The position numbers and the translations under genes are program-made. DNA of 64,000 nt from Macrolepiota albuminosa (Eukaryota; Basidiomycota; Agaricomycetes; Agaricales; Agaricaceae): NCBI GenBank assembly GCA_027475525.1, contig JAMWFC010000084.1:298258-362257 (forward strand). The letters run 5' to 3'. Every line of letters starts with the position of its first letter. The first letter of the stretch is position 1. This document shows, one piece after another, positions 31,879-41,708 of this stretch. The notes beneath the pieces were generated by a model that was not told where the DNA came from, ran no database searches, and saw nothing but the letters and a program-made list of their open reading frames with translations.

Positions 31879-32192
31879 CATTATATAAATGCAGCAGGCC
31901 GCTGGCGTCCGCTAGCATCATGAATTTGATCCGTTGAAAACTCCAGAGATTTCTGCAGTGGCATAAGATGGATGAGTTCACGCGTGTGTTCATTCCAGTG
32001 CTCATGACAAGTTGATGATGCACTGTGGCTGACTACCTCTGTGCTGATCTTTGTAAAAAAAGTAGTCAGCCCTGGTGTATCGTCACTTGTCATGAGCGCT
32101 GGAATGATCTCATGTGTCAACTCCTCCATCCTATCCCGCTTCAGTAATTGCTAGAGTTTTGGTCAGATCAACTACCACAGGCGCTTACTACA

Positions 32193-32346
32193 GGTCAGTA
32201 CGATGTACATGTAGAGCAAAAATGCACCCATATAAAAACACACCATTAGTCCCCGTTAAGGTGGAGTAGGGTCAGTACGATGTACATGTAGAGCAAAAAT
32301 GCACCCATATAAAAACACACCATTAGTCCCCGTTAAGGTGGAGTAG
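32193..32346. repeat. 77-bp tandem duplication, probable assembly join
   Basis: Repeats GGTCAGTACGATGTACATG. It is followed almost at once by another join at 32,324. Confidence 0.9.
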
Positions 32347-32477
32347 GAGGAGTAGAACCCACCGCTGTACACAATATTGAATATCAATAAACAAATATTC
32401 TAGTCCCCGTTAAGGTGGAGTAGGAGGAGTAGAACCCACCGCTGTACACAATATTGAATATCAATAAACAAATATTC
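32324..32477. repeat. 77-bp tandem duplication, probable assembly join
   Basis: Overlaps the previous join and doubles most of tRNA-like unit 2'. Confidence 0.9.
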
Positions 32478-32492
32478 CACTGAACTACTGAG
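32417..32492 (-). other. tRNA-like sequence 2' (right arm)
   Basis: Inverted partner of the unit at 24,457. Part of it also appears at 32,340-32,400 because of a 77-bp join. Confidence 0.5.
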
Positions 32493-32566
32493 ACTGGTTG
32501 CACCGCTGACATCAGCTACTGTCCGCTACCGTCCGCTGGCATGCCAGCGGACAGCGGACACTCACG

Positions 32567-32720
32567 CACCCTCTTCCGCCCTTCCTCCTCTTTCTCCCCA
32601 GTGCCATCCTCTCCACTCCCCACACTACCTCACATGCCACCCCCACCCTCTTCCGCCCTTCCTCCTCTTTCTCCCCAGTGCCATCCTCTCCACTCCCCAC
32701 ACTACCTCACATGCCACCCC
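32567..32720. repeat. 77-bp tandem duplication, probable assembly join
   Basis: Repeats the C-rich CACCCTCTTCCGCCCTTCC segment. It mirrors, but does not coincide with, the left-arm join at 24,241. Confidence 0.85.
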
Positions 32721-32929
32721 CGTCCACCACATGCACCCTGCTTCCTTTCCTCCCCCCTGACCTGACGTCCAACGTCTGCTACATTTGCTGGGGTACCAGC
32801 GGACACCCATGCTCCTCCCCTTTCCCCTTCCCCCTCTTTCTCCCCACCCCCATCCCTCTTCTGCCACCCCATGTGGCGGACATCCACACACCCCATTTCC
32901 TTCTCTTCCGCCCTGATGCCAGACGATGC

Positions 32930-33110
32930 TGGACGATGCCGGGAGTTGCCGATGGATTCCCGTGGATGCTGATGGATACCAGCGGATATCCGGCGGATGC
33001 CGACGGATATACAATGGATGCCAACGGATGCCAGCGGGTCACGATGGCTGCCGATGAACTCCGACGGATGCCAGCTGATGGCCAGCTGATGGCTGCTGAT
33101 GCCAACGCCC
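32930..33110 (-). repeat. Degenerate short-period satellite, right arm
   Basis: Reverse-complement counterpart of 23,820-24,010 with GATGCCGACGGAT-type units. Confidence 0.65.
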
Positions 33111-33251
33111 CTTTCAGGCCACGAAAACTCTTTTGGGAGGTATGCCACCCTCCCTTCCACCTCAAAAAATCCATACGAGAACCTGCTGAAACATAGATGG
33201 GCATCCGTTTATTGTGTTATCCGACCTTTGAATCTATCCGTTAGTAACAGA

Positions 33252-33330
33252 TCTGTGGTGCAACAGTTAAATGTGCGTTCTGTTGCTGGAGGCTTTTTCA
33301 AGGCCAGGGGTTCGATTTCCCCTCACAGGC
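33252..33330 (+). other. tRNA-like sequence 1' (right arm)
   Basis: Inverted-arm partner of the unit at 23,512. It keeps the T arm (GGGGTTCGATTTCCCC) and the outer stem with a few substitutions. Confidence 0.55.
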
Positions 33331-34210
33331 ATACGGCGGGCAAGACAAAGTTACCTTTTTCCTTGGTCCAACCAGACTCCGTGGATCTGCATAGGCCTCT
33401 GTGGATGTTCGCTGGTGCCCTGCGCAGGCCTGCGTGGGCCCACATAGGTTTGAGTCCATCGATGTACGTCTGCGTGGATGTCTGCTGGTGGCTTGTGTAG
33501 GCCTGCGTAGATTTGCAGGGCCCTTTCGTGGATGTATGCTGGTGTCGGGGGTGGGAAAAGGATGGAAGGGGAGATGCGCAGCCTCAAGTTATTGCAGGGA
33601 GGAATGGAGAGGGGAGGGAAGTGGGGAACCTCGAGGAGGGTTTATTCATGCCATGAAGTCCACCAATGGAGGAGGTTTTCACTCATGTGCTGATGCCCGC
33701 CGGCGGCCGCTGACGCACATTGACATCTGCTAGTGTCCGCTGGCATCCGCCGGGCCTGCATGCGCATGTGTGTGCCCGCCTTTTATTGATCCACTGGACC
33801 GTGTCATACAGCACATTGTGACACGTCTGCAGCTCTGTATTCTACGGCACTGTGGGGACTGCTCCGCTCCAGTGTAGCGGACTCCGCTGGACACGTATGG
33901 TATGGCACAAAGCAGGCTCCCGTACAACGTATGACACGTACCGTTGTGATGCCCTACCCTGGTGTGGGCCATGCAAGAATATGGTCCACCTTCTTACTGT
34001 CAGCCTCTATTTCGTTAGCTGATATATGATGACCCAGGAACTCAATACTGCTCTTATACAAATGAGATTTCTTCAAATTCACAAGCATACGTGCTTTTTG
34101 CAATGCTTCCAGAATTTTATGGACATTGCAATGATGTTCCTCCAGCATCTCTGACCAAATCACAATGTCATCTAAATAAACATAACAGATTTTGCCTATG
34201 TATTTGCATA

Positions 34211-35816
34211 CAGTGGCTCAAAAAACTGTCCCAATGTTTCATACTTTTTGAAAGATGACATTGGCATGAAGGATGGGAAGTACATAAAATCCTGATTAAA
34301 TCATGTAAAATACTATGGCATCGTAGCTACAAAATGAATCTAAGTTTATGTAATCAAGATCAAAACTGATGGAGCAATAGCCATTTTAAAATATTCACTC
34401 ATTGGGACAGTTTTTTGAGCATCTCTAATTTTAGTATCTAGTACTTTGTATGTCCTCTATTTGCTTTGATAACTGCTTGAATCCTTCTAGGCATGCTTTC
34501 TATTAGTCTTTGGCATACCTCTGGTGGTATTTCATCCCACTCCTTTGCAACCCTCTCCTATAATTCATGCACACCATAAGGAGGTGTTTCATACTGCCTA
34601 AGTTGCTCTTTGAGGTACTCCTAGAGATGTTCAATAGGGTTGAGATCAGGGGATTGGGCTGGCCACCAAAGGACATTAAAGTTGCTGTCCTCAAACCACT
34701 TGTCAGCCCTCTTGGAGTTGTGTTTGGAGTTATTGTCCTGTTGAAAGTAGTAGGCACCCTCCTCCATCTCCAACTTCTCAAAATTCTCCTTTGCTCCATC
34801 ATCTAAAATTTCAGAGCACTGCTCTGCATTCATGATCCCCACTACCTCTACAAGCTTTTCTACCTCATTCCAACTCATACAGCCCCATACCATGAGATTA
34901 TTCCCTCCTCCATGCTTCACAGTAGGTGTAGTTGTTCGGTCTGAAATGTCTTCTTCTTGTAGCTTCCACACATACTGCTTCCCATCTGACCCAATCCTGT
35001 TAATCTTTGTCTCATCTGTCCACAACACCCTTTTCCAGTCCTCTATAGTCCAGTTCTGATGCTTCTGAGCCCATTTAAGCTGTAGTTGTCAATGTTTAGC
35101 TTTGAGCATAGGAACTTTTCTCTTGGTAGCAGACCAATACCCCTCCTCCTTCAACACATTCCAGACAGTCTTGGAAGAGACAGGGTTGAAAATGATGTTG
35201 TTGATAAAATTAGTGGCCTGGACAGCTGTATCAAGTCTTCCAGTTGAGATTTGTCGAACAATAGCCTGTTTATCACATGGAGTAAGCTTAGCAGGATGGC
35301 CTCCAGGATGGTTTTCCTTGTCCATCTCCAACTCTCTACCAATCCTCCCAGTAGTAGACTTCCCTAAACCAGTTTGAGCCCCAATCTGACCAGAGAATAC
35401 CCTTAAGCAAGAAGAGAAGCAACAGTAGAGTGTTGTGCAGAAGGAATAGGTTTCATGATAGTGGTTGAAGGTCAAGATGTGGTTCAACCAGCTTGAACTA
35501 CTCCCAAATATATCTAAACATGGTCACATGACTTTGTTTATATTCCCACATGCAACCTACTCTTTATTTCTGAGTAAAATAGGGATAAACCTGAAAAATT
35601 AGAGATGCTCAAAAAACTGTCCCAATGAGTGAATATTTTAAAATGGCTATTGCTCCATCAGTTTTGATCTCGATTACATAAATCTAAATTCATTTTGTAG
35701 CTACGATGCCATAGTATTTTACATGATTTAATCAGGATTTTACATACTTCCCATCCTTCATGCCAATGTCATCTTTCAAAAAGTATAAAACATTGGAACA
35801 GTTTTTTGAGCCACTG
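34211..35816 (-). mobile_element. Tc1/mariner-type DNA transposon, complete
   Basis: 1,606 bp, flanked by TA at 34,209-34,210 and 35,817-35,818. The inverted repeats are about 230 bp, beginning CAGTGGCTCAAAAAACTG. An inner copy of the same motif (GCTCAAAAAACTGTCCCAATG) recurs at the inner edge of each repeat, giving a repeat-within-repeat arrangement. It encodes a decayed transposase on the minus strand. Confidence 0.93.
34438..35487 (-). pseudogene. Tc1-type transposase, three stops
   Basis: The N-terminal half has helix-turn-helix sequence (GLGKSTTGRIGRELEMD, GGHPAKLTPCDKQAIVRQI). The catalytic part has TDETKINRIG (first D), YYFQQDNNSKHNSK (second D) and SPDLNPIEHL (E). There are 34 residues between the second D and the E, so DD34E. 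The protein ends RGHTKY at 34,438. In-frame stops follow KAKH, IEHL and VHEL, so this copy is not active, though the frame is otherwise continuous and decay is mild. It lies wholly between the inverted repeats. Confidence 0.9.
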
Positions 35817-36266
35817 TAGTGCAGCCATTACTTATTGTTGTTGTATTGCTGGGGCATTGCAGAGCCCTATAGGCATGACAAGCCACTCATATAGCCCAAA
35901 TGGCATAAACACTGCAGTCAGAGGCACATGATCAGGATGCATCCATGTTTGGAAGAACATGTTGGTCAAGTCAAGAACAGCAAATATCTTTCCTTTGGCA
36001 CAATCATGAAGTATGTCTTCTACTCTGGGAATTCGATGATTATCCAGAACTGTCACTGCATTAAGTGCACAGTAATCATTTACCCATTGAGGCAAGGCAG
36101 TAGGATCAGCCTTCGGAATCAGAAAAGCAGGTGACGCAAATTGAGAAGTGGAAGGTTGAATCCTGCCAGATTCAAGGATAGAAGTAATCCCTGCTCGGAG
36201 AATGTTAACTTGTTCGTCGGACATGGTGAGAGGGTCAAAAAATTGGTTTCGGGCTGATACACGCAA

Positions 36267-37122
36267 GCAATTGAGAACTCAACCCAATCAACCGATTGGA
36301 TGCCTTTGGACATATGTGCAGGGAGCTGTCGGAGTCTTCTTCAGCCATGAGCGACGCACGTTCACGTTGGTTAACCAGAAAGCAGTTGTTAAATACCCAG
36401 GTTCAACGGAGTGACTACTGTCTGTTGCCTGGTGTAGTAAAGGCTGGTCCACTTAAGGACTCAGGCCCAACAGTTCAGCTCTGGAGGGTGCCTCAGAGCA
36501 GCCCTTTTGTTCCTACTAACTAGGGTTCCTCATTATATACTGACTACCGTTAGCGGCAGCCACAAATGGAGGATGGAATGAAGAAACACTTATACCCGTC
36601 TGTTACACGGTTAGCGTAGAGGGCGAGTGAAGATGTTGAGAGCAGGGGTAGGAGTGATGTCGAGAACGACGAATAAAACGGCGAAGACAACACTAGCCGT
36701 GGCAAGCTAGGGACCTGGCCGAGTAGGGGAGTTTGCGATAATGTCAGGGATCACTTAAAATGATTGAAAACCGACAATCGCAAACTGAATATTCGAGTAG
36801 ACTACAATACATTTTATACTATTGGAAGGTCTCATATGTGAGTACATAAGTAAAACAGTAATCGAAAGTATTCGTCGTTCGTGACGAAATGACTGAGAAA
36901 AGAGGTGAGTATCGGAAGAAGAGTAACACAAGGGACAAGTAGGGATAGCTGAAGATAGCTGATCGGATAAAGTGGTCACCGCTTGAGATAGTATTGGGTG
37001 AAGATGAAGACGTTGGCGAGACCGTCTGTGGTTTGTAAAGGGAAAGTGGGGTACGAGTCGGGTGCGTAGAGACAATCGTAGAGACAATCGATAGAGTGAT
37101 GTTTTAAGGGCTGACACGTGCT
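36267..37122. other. Transition region, no recognised gene
   Basis: The first 150 bp are probably the decayed upstream part of the fourth gypsy element. The rest holds only short open frames. It marks the change from repeat-rich to gene-rich DNA and includes the promoter of the next gene. Confidence 0.45.
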
Positions 37123-38099
37123 ATGCATAGCATTCGGTTCATGACAGTTTCCCAGTTCATGCAACCTATAAGACCCGTGAACGCGCTCAAGAGTGCCGCC
37201 CTTCACTTCAAAAGAACGGCTTTAGTGAACATTGGAGCAAGACGACTTTCTTCTCAAAACATTCATCTCACCTTCCCAACCCCAAGTCCTCGTCTATCTT
37301 TGCAGCTTCCTCACTGGCCTCCACGACGAGAGCTCTGTGTCACACGACTTTCATTTTATTCGACCCAGCACAAGACGTCATTCTCTGACCCCAGTAGGAC
37401 TGGTCTATTCTATCATCTGGTCGATCCTCCAACACCTTTGTCGGAAACCGAGTCTGCCTTTGCGCTATCCTTTCTCGACACACCACCTGCGCGTCCAAAC
37501 TCGAGTACAGTAATTGGATGGCTACCTGCGACCTCTACGAATAATAATTCTGGAGATCAAGAAGCAGGGCTCAATGATTTCAGGGAAAATCGTATGTAGA
37601 GCCTTAAGAAGGGAGATTAAAACTAATGTTCGTTGCTTTCTTGTGCAGCTTCATTCCGTGACCTTCTGCATGAAGCTATTAAGAGCGGGCTGGAGAACCA
37701 GGTTGATGATATACAGACGAATGGCGCAGTACAGTTACAGGAGGGATGGATGCATATTCACGGTATGCTATGAATGACTTAACGATGGTCCACCTTAAAT
37801 TCATCTTTCTCCTAACCAAGACGACCGCAACATCCCGCCACTTGGGCGAATAGGCGATCCCGACGATATAATCGCCACTGTACTAGTGAAAGATAGCAAG
37901 GCAGGTTGTTTTTTGGTCTTCGGACGAGTACCACTTAGAACCGGTGCTCGAACAACAGATTATCGCGGAGACTTACCAACCTATGCCGTCTTATCGCATG
38001 TGCACTTCTGACGGGCCGATAACTCTCACTCCTGGTTTGGCACAACACTTACAGACCATTCTAGTTAAACGAGCAGAGCTAGAAAGGTCGTCTATGTGA
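37123..38099 (+). CDS. Conserved fungal protein, probably mitochondrial
   Basis: Four exons: 37,123-37,591, 37,649-37,762, 37,821-37,900 and 37,959-38,099, giving 267 residues with all phases consistent. Introns are 57, 58 and 58 nt. The third begins with GC instead of GT (GCAGGT...CAACAG), and only this choice keeps the frame (VKDSK|IIAETYQPMPSYR). The N-terminus is rich in Arg/Lys/Ser and lacks acids, with ARRLSS near residue 42, a typical mitochondrial presequence with a processing site. The C-terminal half (FRDLLHEAIKSGLENQVD, GRIGDPDDIIATVLV, CTSDGPITLTPGLAQHL) resembles an uncharacterised family in agaricomycete genomes that I know only by sequence. Function is unknown. Confidence 0.75.
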
Positions 38100-38382
38100 C
38101 TATTGGCTCGGGAAACGATTCTGAACTGTGATTCCTTCACGCTCATTGTACATTCCGTTGTGAGTCCTTTCTTTTCAGTCCTAGTGTGAGTCCGACTCCC
38201 AGTCTAGGTTATGCACAAGTACGCTACGTCGTAGATCTGTTTATAGATGTCAAATGCAATGGTATCGACTTTGAGATTTATTTATTTTGACATTTGAGAA
38301 AGTGGATTACCATCTATGGAAATCACTTTCGGATCACAGACATTACACGTCATCTCCCCTCGGCCCGTTACGCGTGTCGTCA

Positions 38383-38510
38383 TTCTTGGATCTTCTCGAC
38401 TGTTCTCTCTCTCTCTTGTACGTCAGCGTCGCAATTAGTGATACAAGAATTTTCTAGTGCATACTAGTTGTAGAACGAATGACGCAAACATACCTGTGTA
38501 GATATATAAC
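38383..38510 (+). promoter_or_regulatory. Heat-shock-type promoter of the Hsp20 gene
   Basis: Three TTC triplets at 38,383, 38,393 and 38,403 are spaced exactly 10 bp apart (step-type heat-shock element). A GAA-nn-TTC inverted pair is at 38,447-38,454 and a TATATAA box at 38,504-38,510. Heat-shock factor control is inferred from the match and the product. Confidence 0.6.
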
Positions 38511-38563
38511 ACCACTCGAGCTCCAACCTCCCTCCACAAATTCATAAACTCAAAGTCCTACAA

Positions 38564-38717
38564 TCACTCAGCAGCACAATGTCTTCTTTCTTGTACTACG
38601 AGCCCTTCTACCACTTCGAAAGGCTCCTTGATGACGCGTTTCACTCAGCAGCACAATGTCTTCTTTCTTGTACTACGAGCCCTTCTACCACTTCGAAAGG
38701 CTCCTTGATGACGCGTT
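38564..38717. repeat. 77-bp tandem duplication, probable assembly join
   Basis: Doubles the start codon and first 21 codons of Hsp20. The first copy runs out of frame; the second continues correctly. Confidence 0.92.
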
Positions 38718-39243
38718 CAGCTCTCGTTTGACCGACAACGATAAACAAGTCCAGCGTCGCGGTCAAACAGGCCAAGACGCAAGCGCATCCGGTTTTCTCA
38801 GGCCAAGGTGAGTTGGCAAATCATTCACTTTTCACAACGTTTTTGTCGCTCATCGTGCGTTTTTCCAGAATGGACCTGCACGAGAACACCGACAATAACA
38901 CGGTCACGGCAACGTTCGAGCTGCCTGGCCTAAAGAAAGATGATGTATCGATTGATGTACATAATGGCCGCTTGACCATCAGCGGCGAGAGCAAGATGTC
39001 GACTGAACATGATGAGGGCGGTTATGCCATTCGTGAGAGGAGGTATGGCAGGTTCTCGCGCACGCTCCAGCTTCCTCAGGGTGTCAAGGTAAATCAACCA
39101 TCTTTTAAGCCCTTCGAGACCGATTTTGACGGATTTGTTTACAGGAGGATGATATCAAGGCCAAACTTGACGATGGCGTGCTGTCTGTCGCCTTCCCGAA
39201 GACCAGTGCTGAAGAGGCACCCAAGAAGATAACCATCTCTTGA
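38656..39243 (+). CDS. Small heat-shock protein, Hsp20/alpha-crystallin family
   Basis: Exons 38,656-38,807, 38,869-39,088 and 39,145-39,243 encode 156 residues. Introns of 61 and 56 nt have GTGAGT/CCAG and GTAAAT/ACAG borders. The N-terminus MSSFLYYEPFYHFERLLDD is aromatic, as in fungal Hsp20. The alpha-crystallin domain spans about residues 50-147 with MDLHENTDNNTVTATFELPG, the conserved DVSIDVHNGRLTISGE strand pair, RRYGRFSRTLQLPQGV and the closing LDDGVLSVAFPK. It is an ATP-independent cytosolic holdase that binds unfolding proteins. I chose the second of two duplicated ATGs because only it leads into an open frame. In the true genome the ATG would lie about 70 bp after the TATA box. Confidence 0.93.
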
Positions 39244-39383
39244 AGTTGTATGAAATAAATCTCTATGTTCCGAACTGTATACGTATAAAGAAAATATGGA
39301 TGTATGTAACCATCTCTTGAAGTTGTATGAAATAAATCTCTATGTTCCGAACTGTATACGTATAAAGAAAATATGGATGTATG
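39230..39383. repeat. 77-bp tandem duplication, probable assembly join
   Basis: Doubles the last codons and 3' flank of Hsp20, so the gene is bracketed by two joins. Confidence 0.92.
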
Positions 39384-40094
39384 TTAGTGACTGTTCCTAC
39401 GTTTCCTACAACTCAATATAACGCAATTGTTGTCACCAACTTGAAAAAAATCACATTTCTACGTCTTGCCACTGAAATGTGTAAGTACATGCCGCTCGGC
39501 ACATTTCGAGATGAATTTAGATTAACAAATCGAAAAAACTACACTTCGACTTGTACATTGTCTATTTTTACGTCTATTTTTGCCCCCGCGCCACATGTTG
39601 TTGTAGAGAAATACATATGTCCTCAGTCACTCCAGTAATGTATGGTCGACTCAGTATATTAATACCTGTAGAGAAATACAGATGTCTACAGGAGGTAATT
39701 AGTCGGGAGGTAAATAATAGTAAGTGACTTTTTACGTACCCTCAGTCACTCCAGTAATGTATGGTCGACTGAGGGTAATATTTTCTGTATCATAAAAATA
39801 TCTAGCAAAAAAATAAAGTTTGATGGGCCCCTACCGATCGCCACCACATACGGTGGTGGCTGAGGGGGTTCCGTATAAGGAAAACAAGAGGCTGTGGCTG
39901 TGACGTACTGACGGCGCGTGCGAGTCCATCCTCAACAGTTGTGACGAAATTGGTGGACACGGTACGCTTCGCAAACAAGAGTACAATGGATCTGGGAATC
40001 CTGGGGTGAAACGGGAAGTGTGGCAAAGCGAGAATGTACTGAAGAAGAGAAATCACGGTAATCTAGTATTTGCGGCCTGGGTCGTTTCCGTGGG
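39384..40094. other. Intergenic, no recognised gene
   Basis: Contains a 25-bp direct repeat CCTCAGTCACTCCAGTAATG at 39,619 and 39,740 with alternating TGTAGAGAAATACA words, but no coding potential that I recognise. Confidence 0.5.
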
Positions 40095-41505
40095 TCAGGT
40101 ACAGAATCGGCTGTTAACCACGCGCAAGCATGAGGTAGAGCGTGAGAAGGCTGGGTGGTCCCCTCCACAAAGGGAACATATGTGGAGGGCGTCGTTGCCG
40201 TGCCGATTGTCGCAAGTTCGGTCGAGATTGTAGACCCCGCAGACTCTTTTACGCTGACCGCCCCGAGAGCTTTTGGCAATAACGAGTTGATTTCCAGCGA
40301 GACGTGTAAAGAGGGGTTTACCATCGTCAAAGGAAACGACGTTGGCTGGATGTTCGGTGAACCGGTGTGCCTTACCACACAGTAGGCACGCCGGGGAGTA
40401 CTCGCGAAAAAGAGACGGACTTGGCTTGGAATACGACCGTAACGAAGTTGCATCTGCTGCATAACTCGTTCTCGGAACTTTGGCATTTGAAAACCTTCTT
40501 CGATCTTCGACCAGTGCCCTATGTGATTGGAGAATTACGTCAACGCGGGATGCGTATTTGCTCCAGTTAAAAACAACGTTGGCCATAAGGATCTCGAGAC
40601 GAGCTTCGCGCTCGAACTTGTACCAGAGGGAATAGGAACTTTCAAAATCCTCAACTTGTTTGAAGAAATTTAGGTGTTTTTCGTATTCTATTGCGTGGTT
40701 GGTAGATGCTGAAGTAGGAGGACCAACTGAATCCATCAACGTCGGAGCCTTGCTCAACAGCTTGAGAGCCTCCAATAGATTCTTGGAAGCTTCAAGGAAG
40801 CGGAGAGGGCTCATACAGGTATAATTGTCGTCGTTTCCCCAGATGGATATCATCTTGGCCATATCAAGAAGAACAATTTTCTCTGTAGATTTCTCGTCGG
40901 GATTGAAAGGCCCCATGACTTTAGTGTGGACAATTCGAGGTGAATTATTAACTAAAGCTATGTTTTTATTAGTGAAAAAATGAAGAGGAGGGGGAAGACG
41001 ATTTCGAATATTGAGTAGGTAGACAGTCGGTATAACCACATTGTTAGACTCCCTGAGGGAACGCTCGATCAGGTCAAGCATTTCCATGCTTCCCAGCAGC
41101 CTGGAATGCAAGGAGCCATCTGAGACTCCCTGAGGGAACGCTCGATCAGGTCAAGCATTTCCATGCTTCCCAGCAGCCTGGAATGCAAGGAGCCATCTGC
41201 TTCTCTGTCCTTTTCTTTAGAGGCCTGTCGTTCGTCTTCAGTTTGCTTCTGAATATGGACACGACTCGCAACTATCTCGCGAAGCAACGACGGGGGTAGA
41301 GGTGCCAGAAGCGCGCACAAAGCCTCGCTATCAACTAAATCTTGAATTTCGTCTTCCGAGTAGAAATAGGTAGAACGGAGAGGAGGCCCGATGTCTAAAT
41401 CTGTTGGACGAGGTGCCGGGGTAAATTTGACATTAACAGTCTTAAGTATACTAGCATTGTTGTAATCTTCGATGATAGCATTCTCTCGGCACCCCTGGCA
41501 GGACG
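40095..41505 (-). pseudogene. Gag-like zinc-knuckle protein, retroelement relic
   Basis: Open on the minus strand from above 41,500 to 40,095 once the 77-bp join at 41,046 is collapsed. The N-terminal part (CQGCRENAIIEDY, PRPTDLDIGPPLRSTYFYSED) is followed by a charged helix, then FNPDEKSTEKIVLLDMAKMI and WYKFEREARLEILM. The C-terminal part has two Cys/His clusters, SPACLLCGKAHRFTEHP and HICSLCGGDHPAFSR. This layout resembles gag-like proteins of repetitive agaricomycete retroelements that I have seen only as unclassified genes. No polymerase lies next to it. The upstream end runs into a hairpin-forming inverted repeat. Confidence 0.55.
41046..41199. repeat. 77-bp tandem duplication, probable assembly join
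   Basis: Doubles the LLGSMEMLDLIERSLRES codons of the gag-like gene and breaks its frame. Confidence 0.9.
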
Positions 41506-41510
41506 GTATG

Positions 41511-41708
41511 TGCTTCTTGATGGGACTTTAGGGGGATTATTTGTGCTGACGGGAAGTACCCTAAGTGTACCAACCGCACCTTCGGGAAGCCAAGATCTGA
41601 ATCCGGAGTTCTATTTTAGGAAAGGAAGCAAGGACCTCTCAAGAGGTCAGTGTCTTAGGGTACTTACTGTCAACACAAATAATCCCCCTAAAGTCCCATC
41701 AAGAAGCA
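41511..41708. repeat. 57-bp inverted repeat with 83-bp spacer
   Basis: TGCTTCTTGATGGGACTTTA... at 41,511-41,567 is complementary to 41,651-41,708, with few mismatches in the inner part. It could form a long hairpin. The right arm overlaps a 77-bp join. Confidence 0.75.

Larger units (their letters stand above)
22879..33963. mobile_element. About 11 kb element bounded by long inverted repeats
   Basis: The outer ends are inverted copies: ACCAGGGTAGGGCATCACAAC at 22,879 and its complement ending at 33,963. Homology continues inward for at least 1.6 kb in both arms (to about 24,545 and 32,250). More broken inner similarity extends to about 25,270 and 31,800. The arms contain tRNA-like sequences, degenerate short-period repeats and no transposase. 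The interior (25,848-30,865) has four unrecognised genes. The ends begin CAGGG, as in several hAT-like and KDZ-like DNA transposons, but no diagnostic transposase is seen and the flanks show no convincing target duplication. A 100-N gap and 14 of the 77-bp joins fall inside, so internal order is provisional. It could be a large DNA transposon, a composite of smaller elements, or partly an assembly product. Confidence 0.6.
31065..33963 (-). repeat. Right inverted arm
   Basis: The reverse complement of the left arm in the outer 1.6 kb. The inner part has three extra tRNA-like units (31,065-31,580) with no exact counterpart on the left, and a GATCCGTT...CAGCGGCCTGCTGC module at 31,890-32,160 shared with 24,735-24,925. 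Confidence 0.75.
33964..36266 (-). pseudogene. Ty3/gypsy RT, fourth element, split by a Tc1 insertion
   Basis: The upstream half (36,266-35,830) has ESGRIQPSTSQFASPAFLIP, then AVLDLTNMFFQTWMHPD and FMPFGLYEWLVMPIGLCNAP. The downstream half (34,208-33,964) has ICYVYLDDIVIWSE with an intact YLDD and FLGHHISANEIEADSKKVD, ending at WPTPG where the inverted-repeat element begins. Removing the Tc1 element and one TA rejoins the halves in frame at AAL|CKYIGK, although a stop just upstream already broke the frame. It is a different lineage from the other three gypsy relics. No RNase H or integrase follows. Confidence 0.86.

Noticed and set aside
22879..33963. Identification as a named superfamily (hAT, KDZ, Starship)
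   Set aside because: No transposase or tyrosine recombinase was found and target duplications are not clear. The CAGGG tip alone is not diagnostic.
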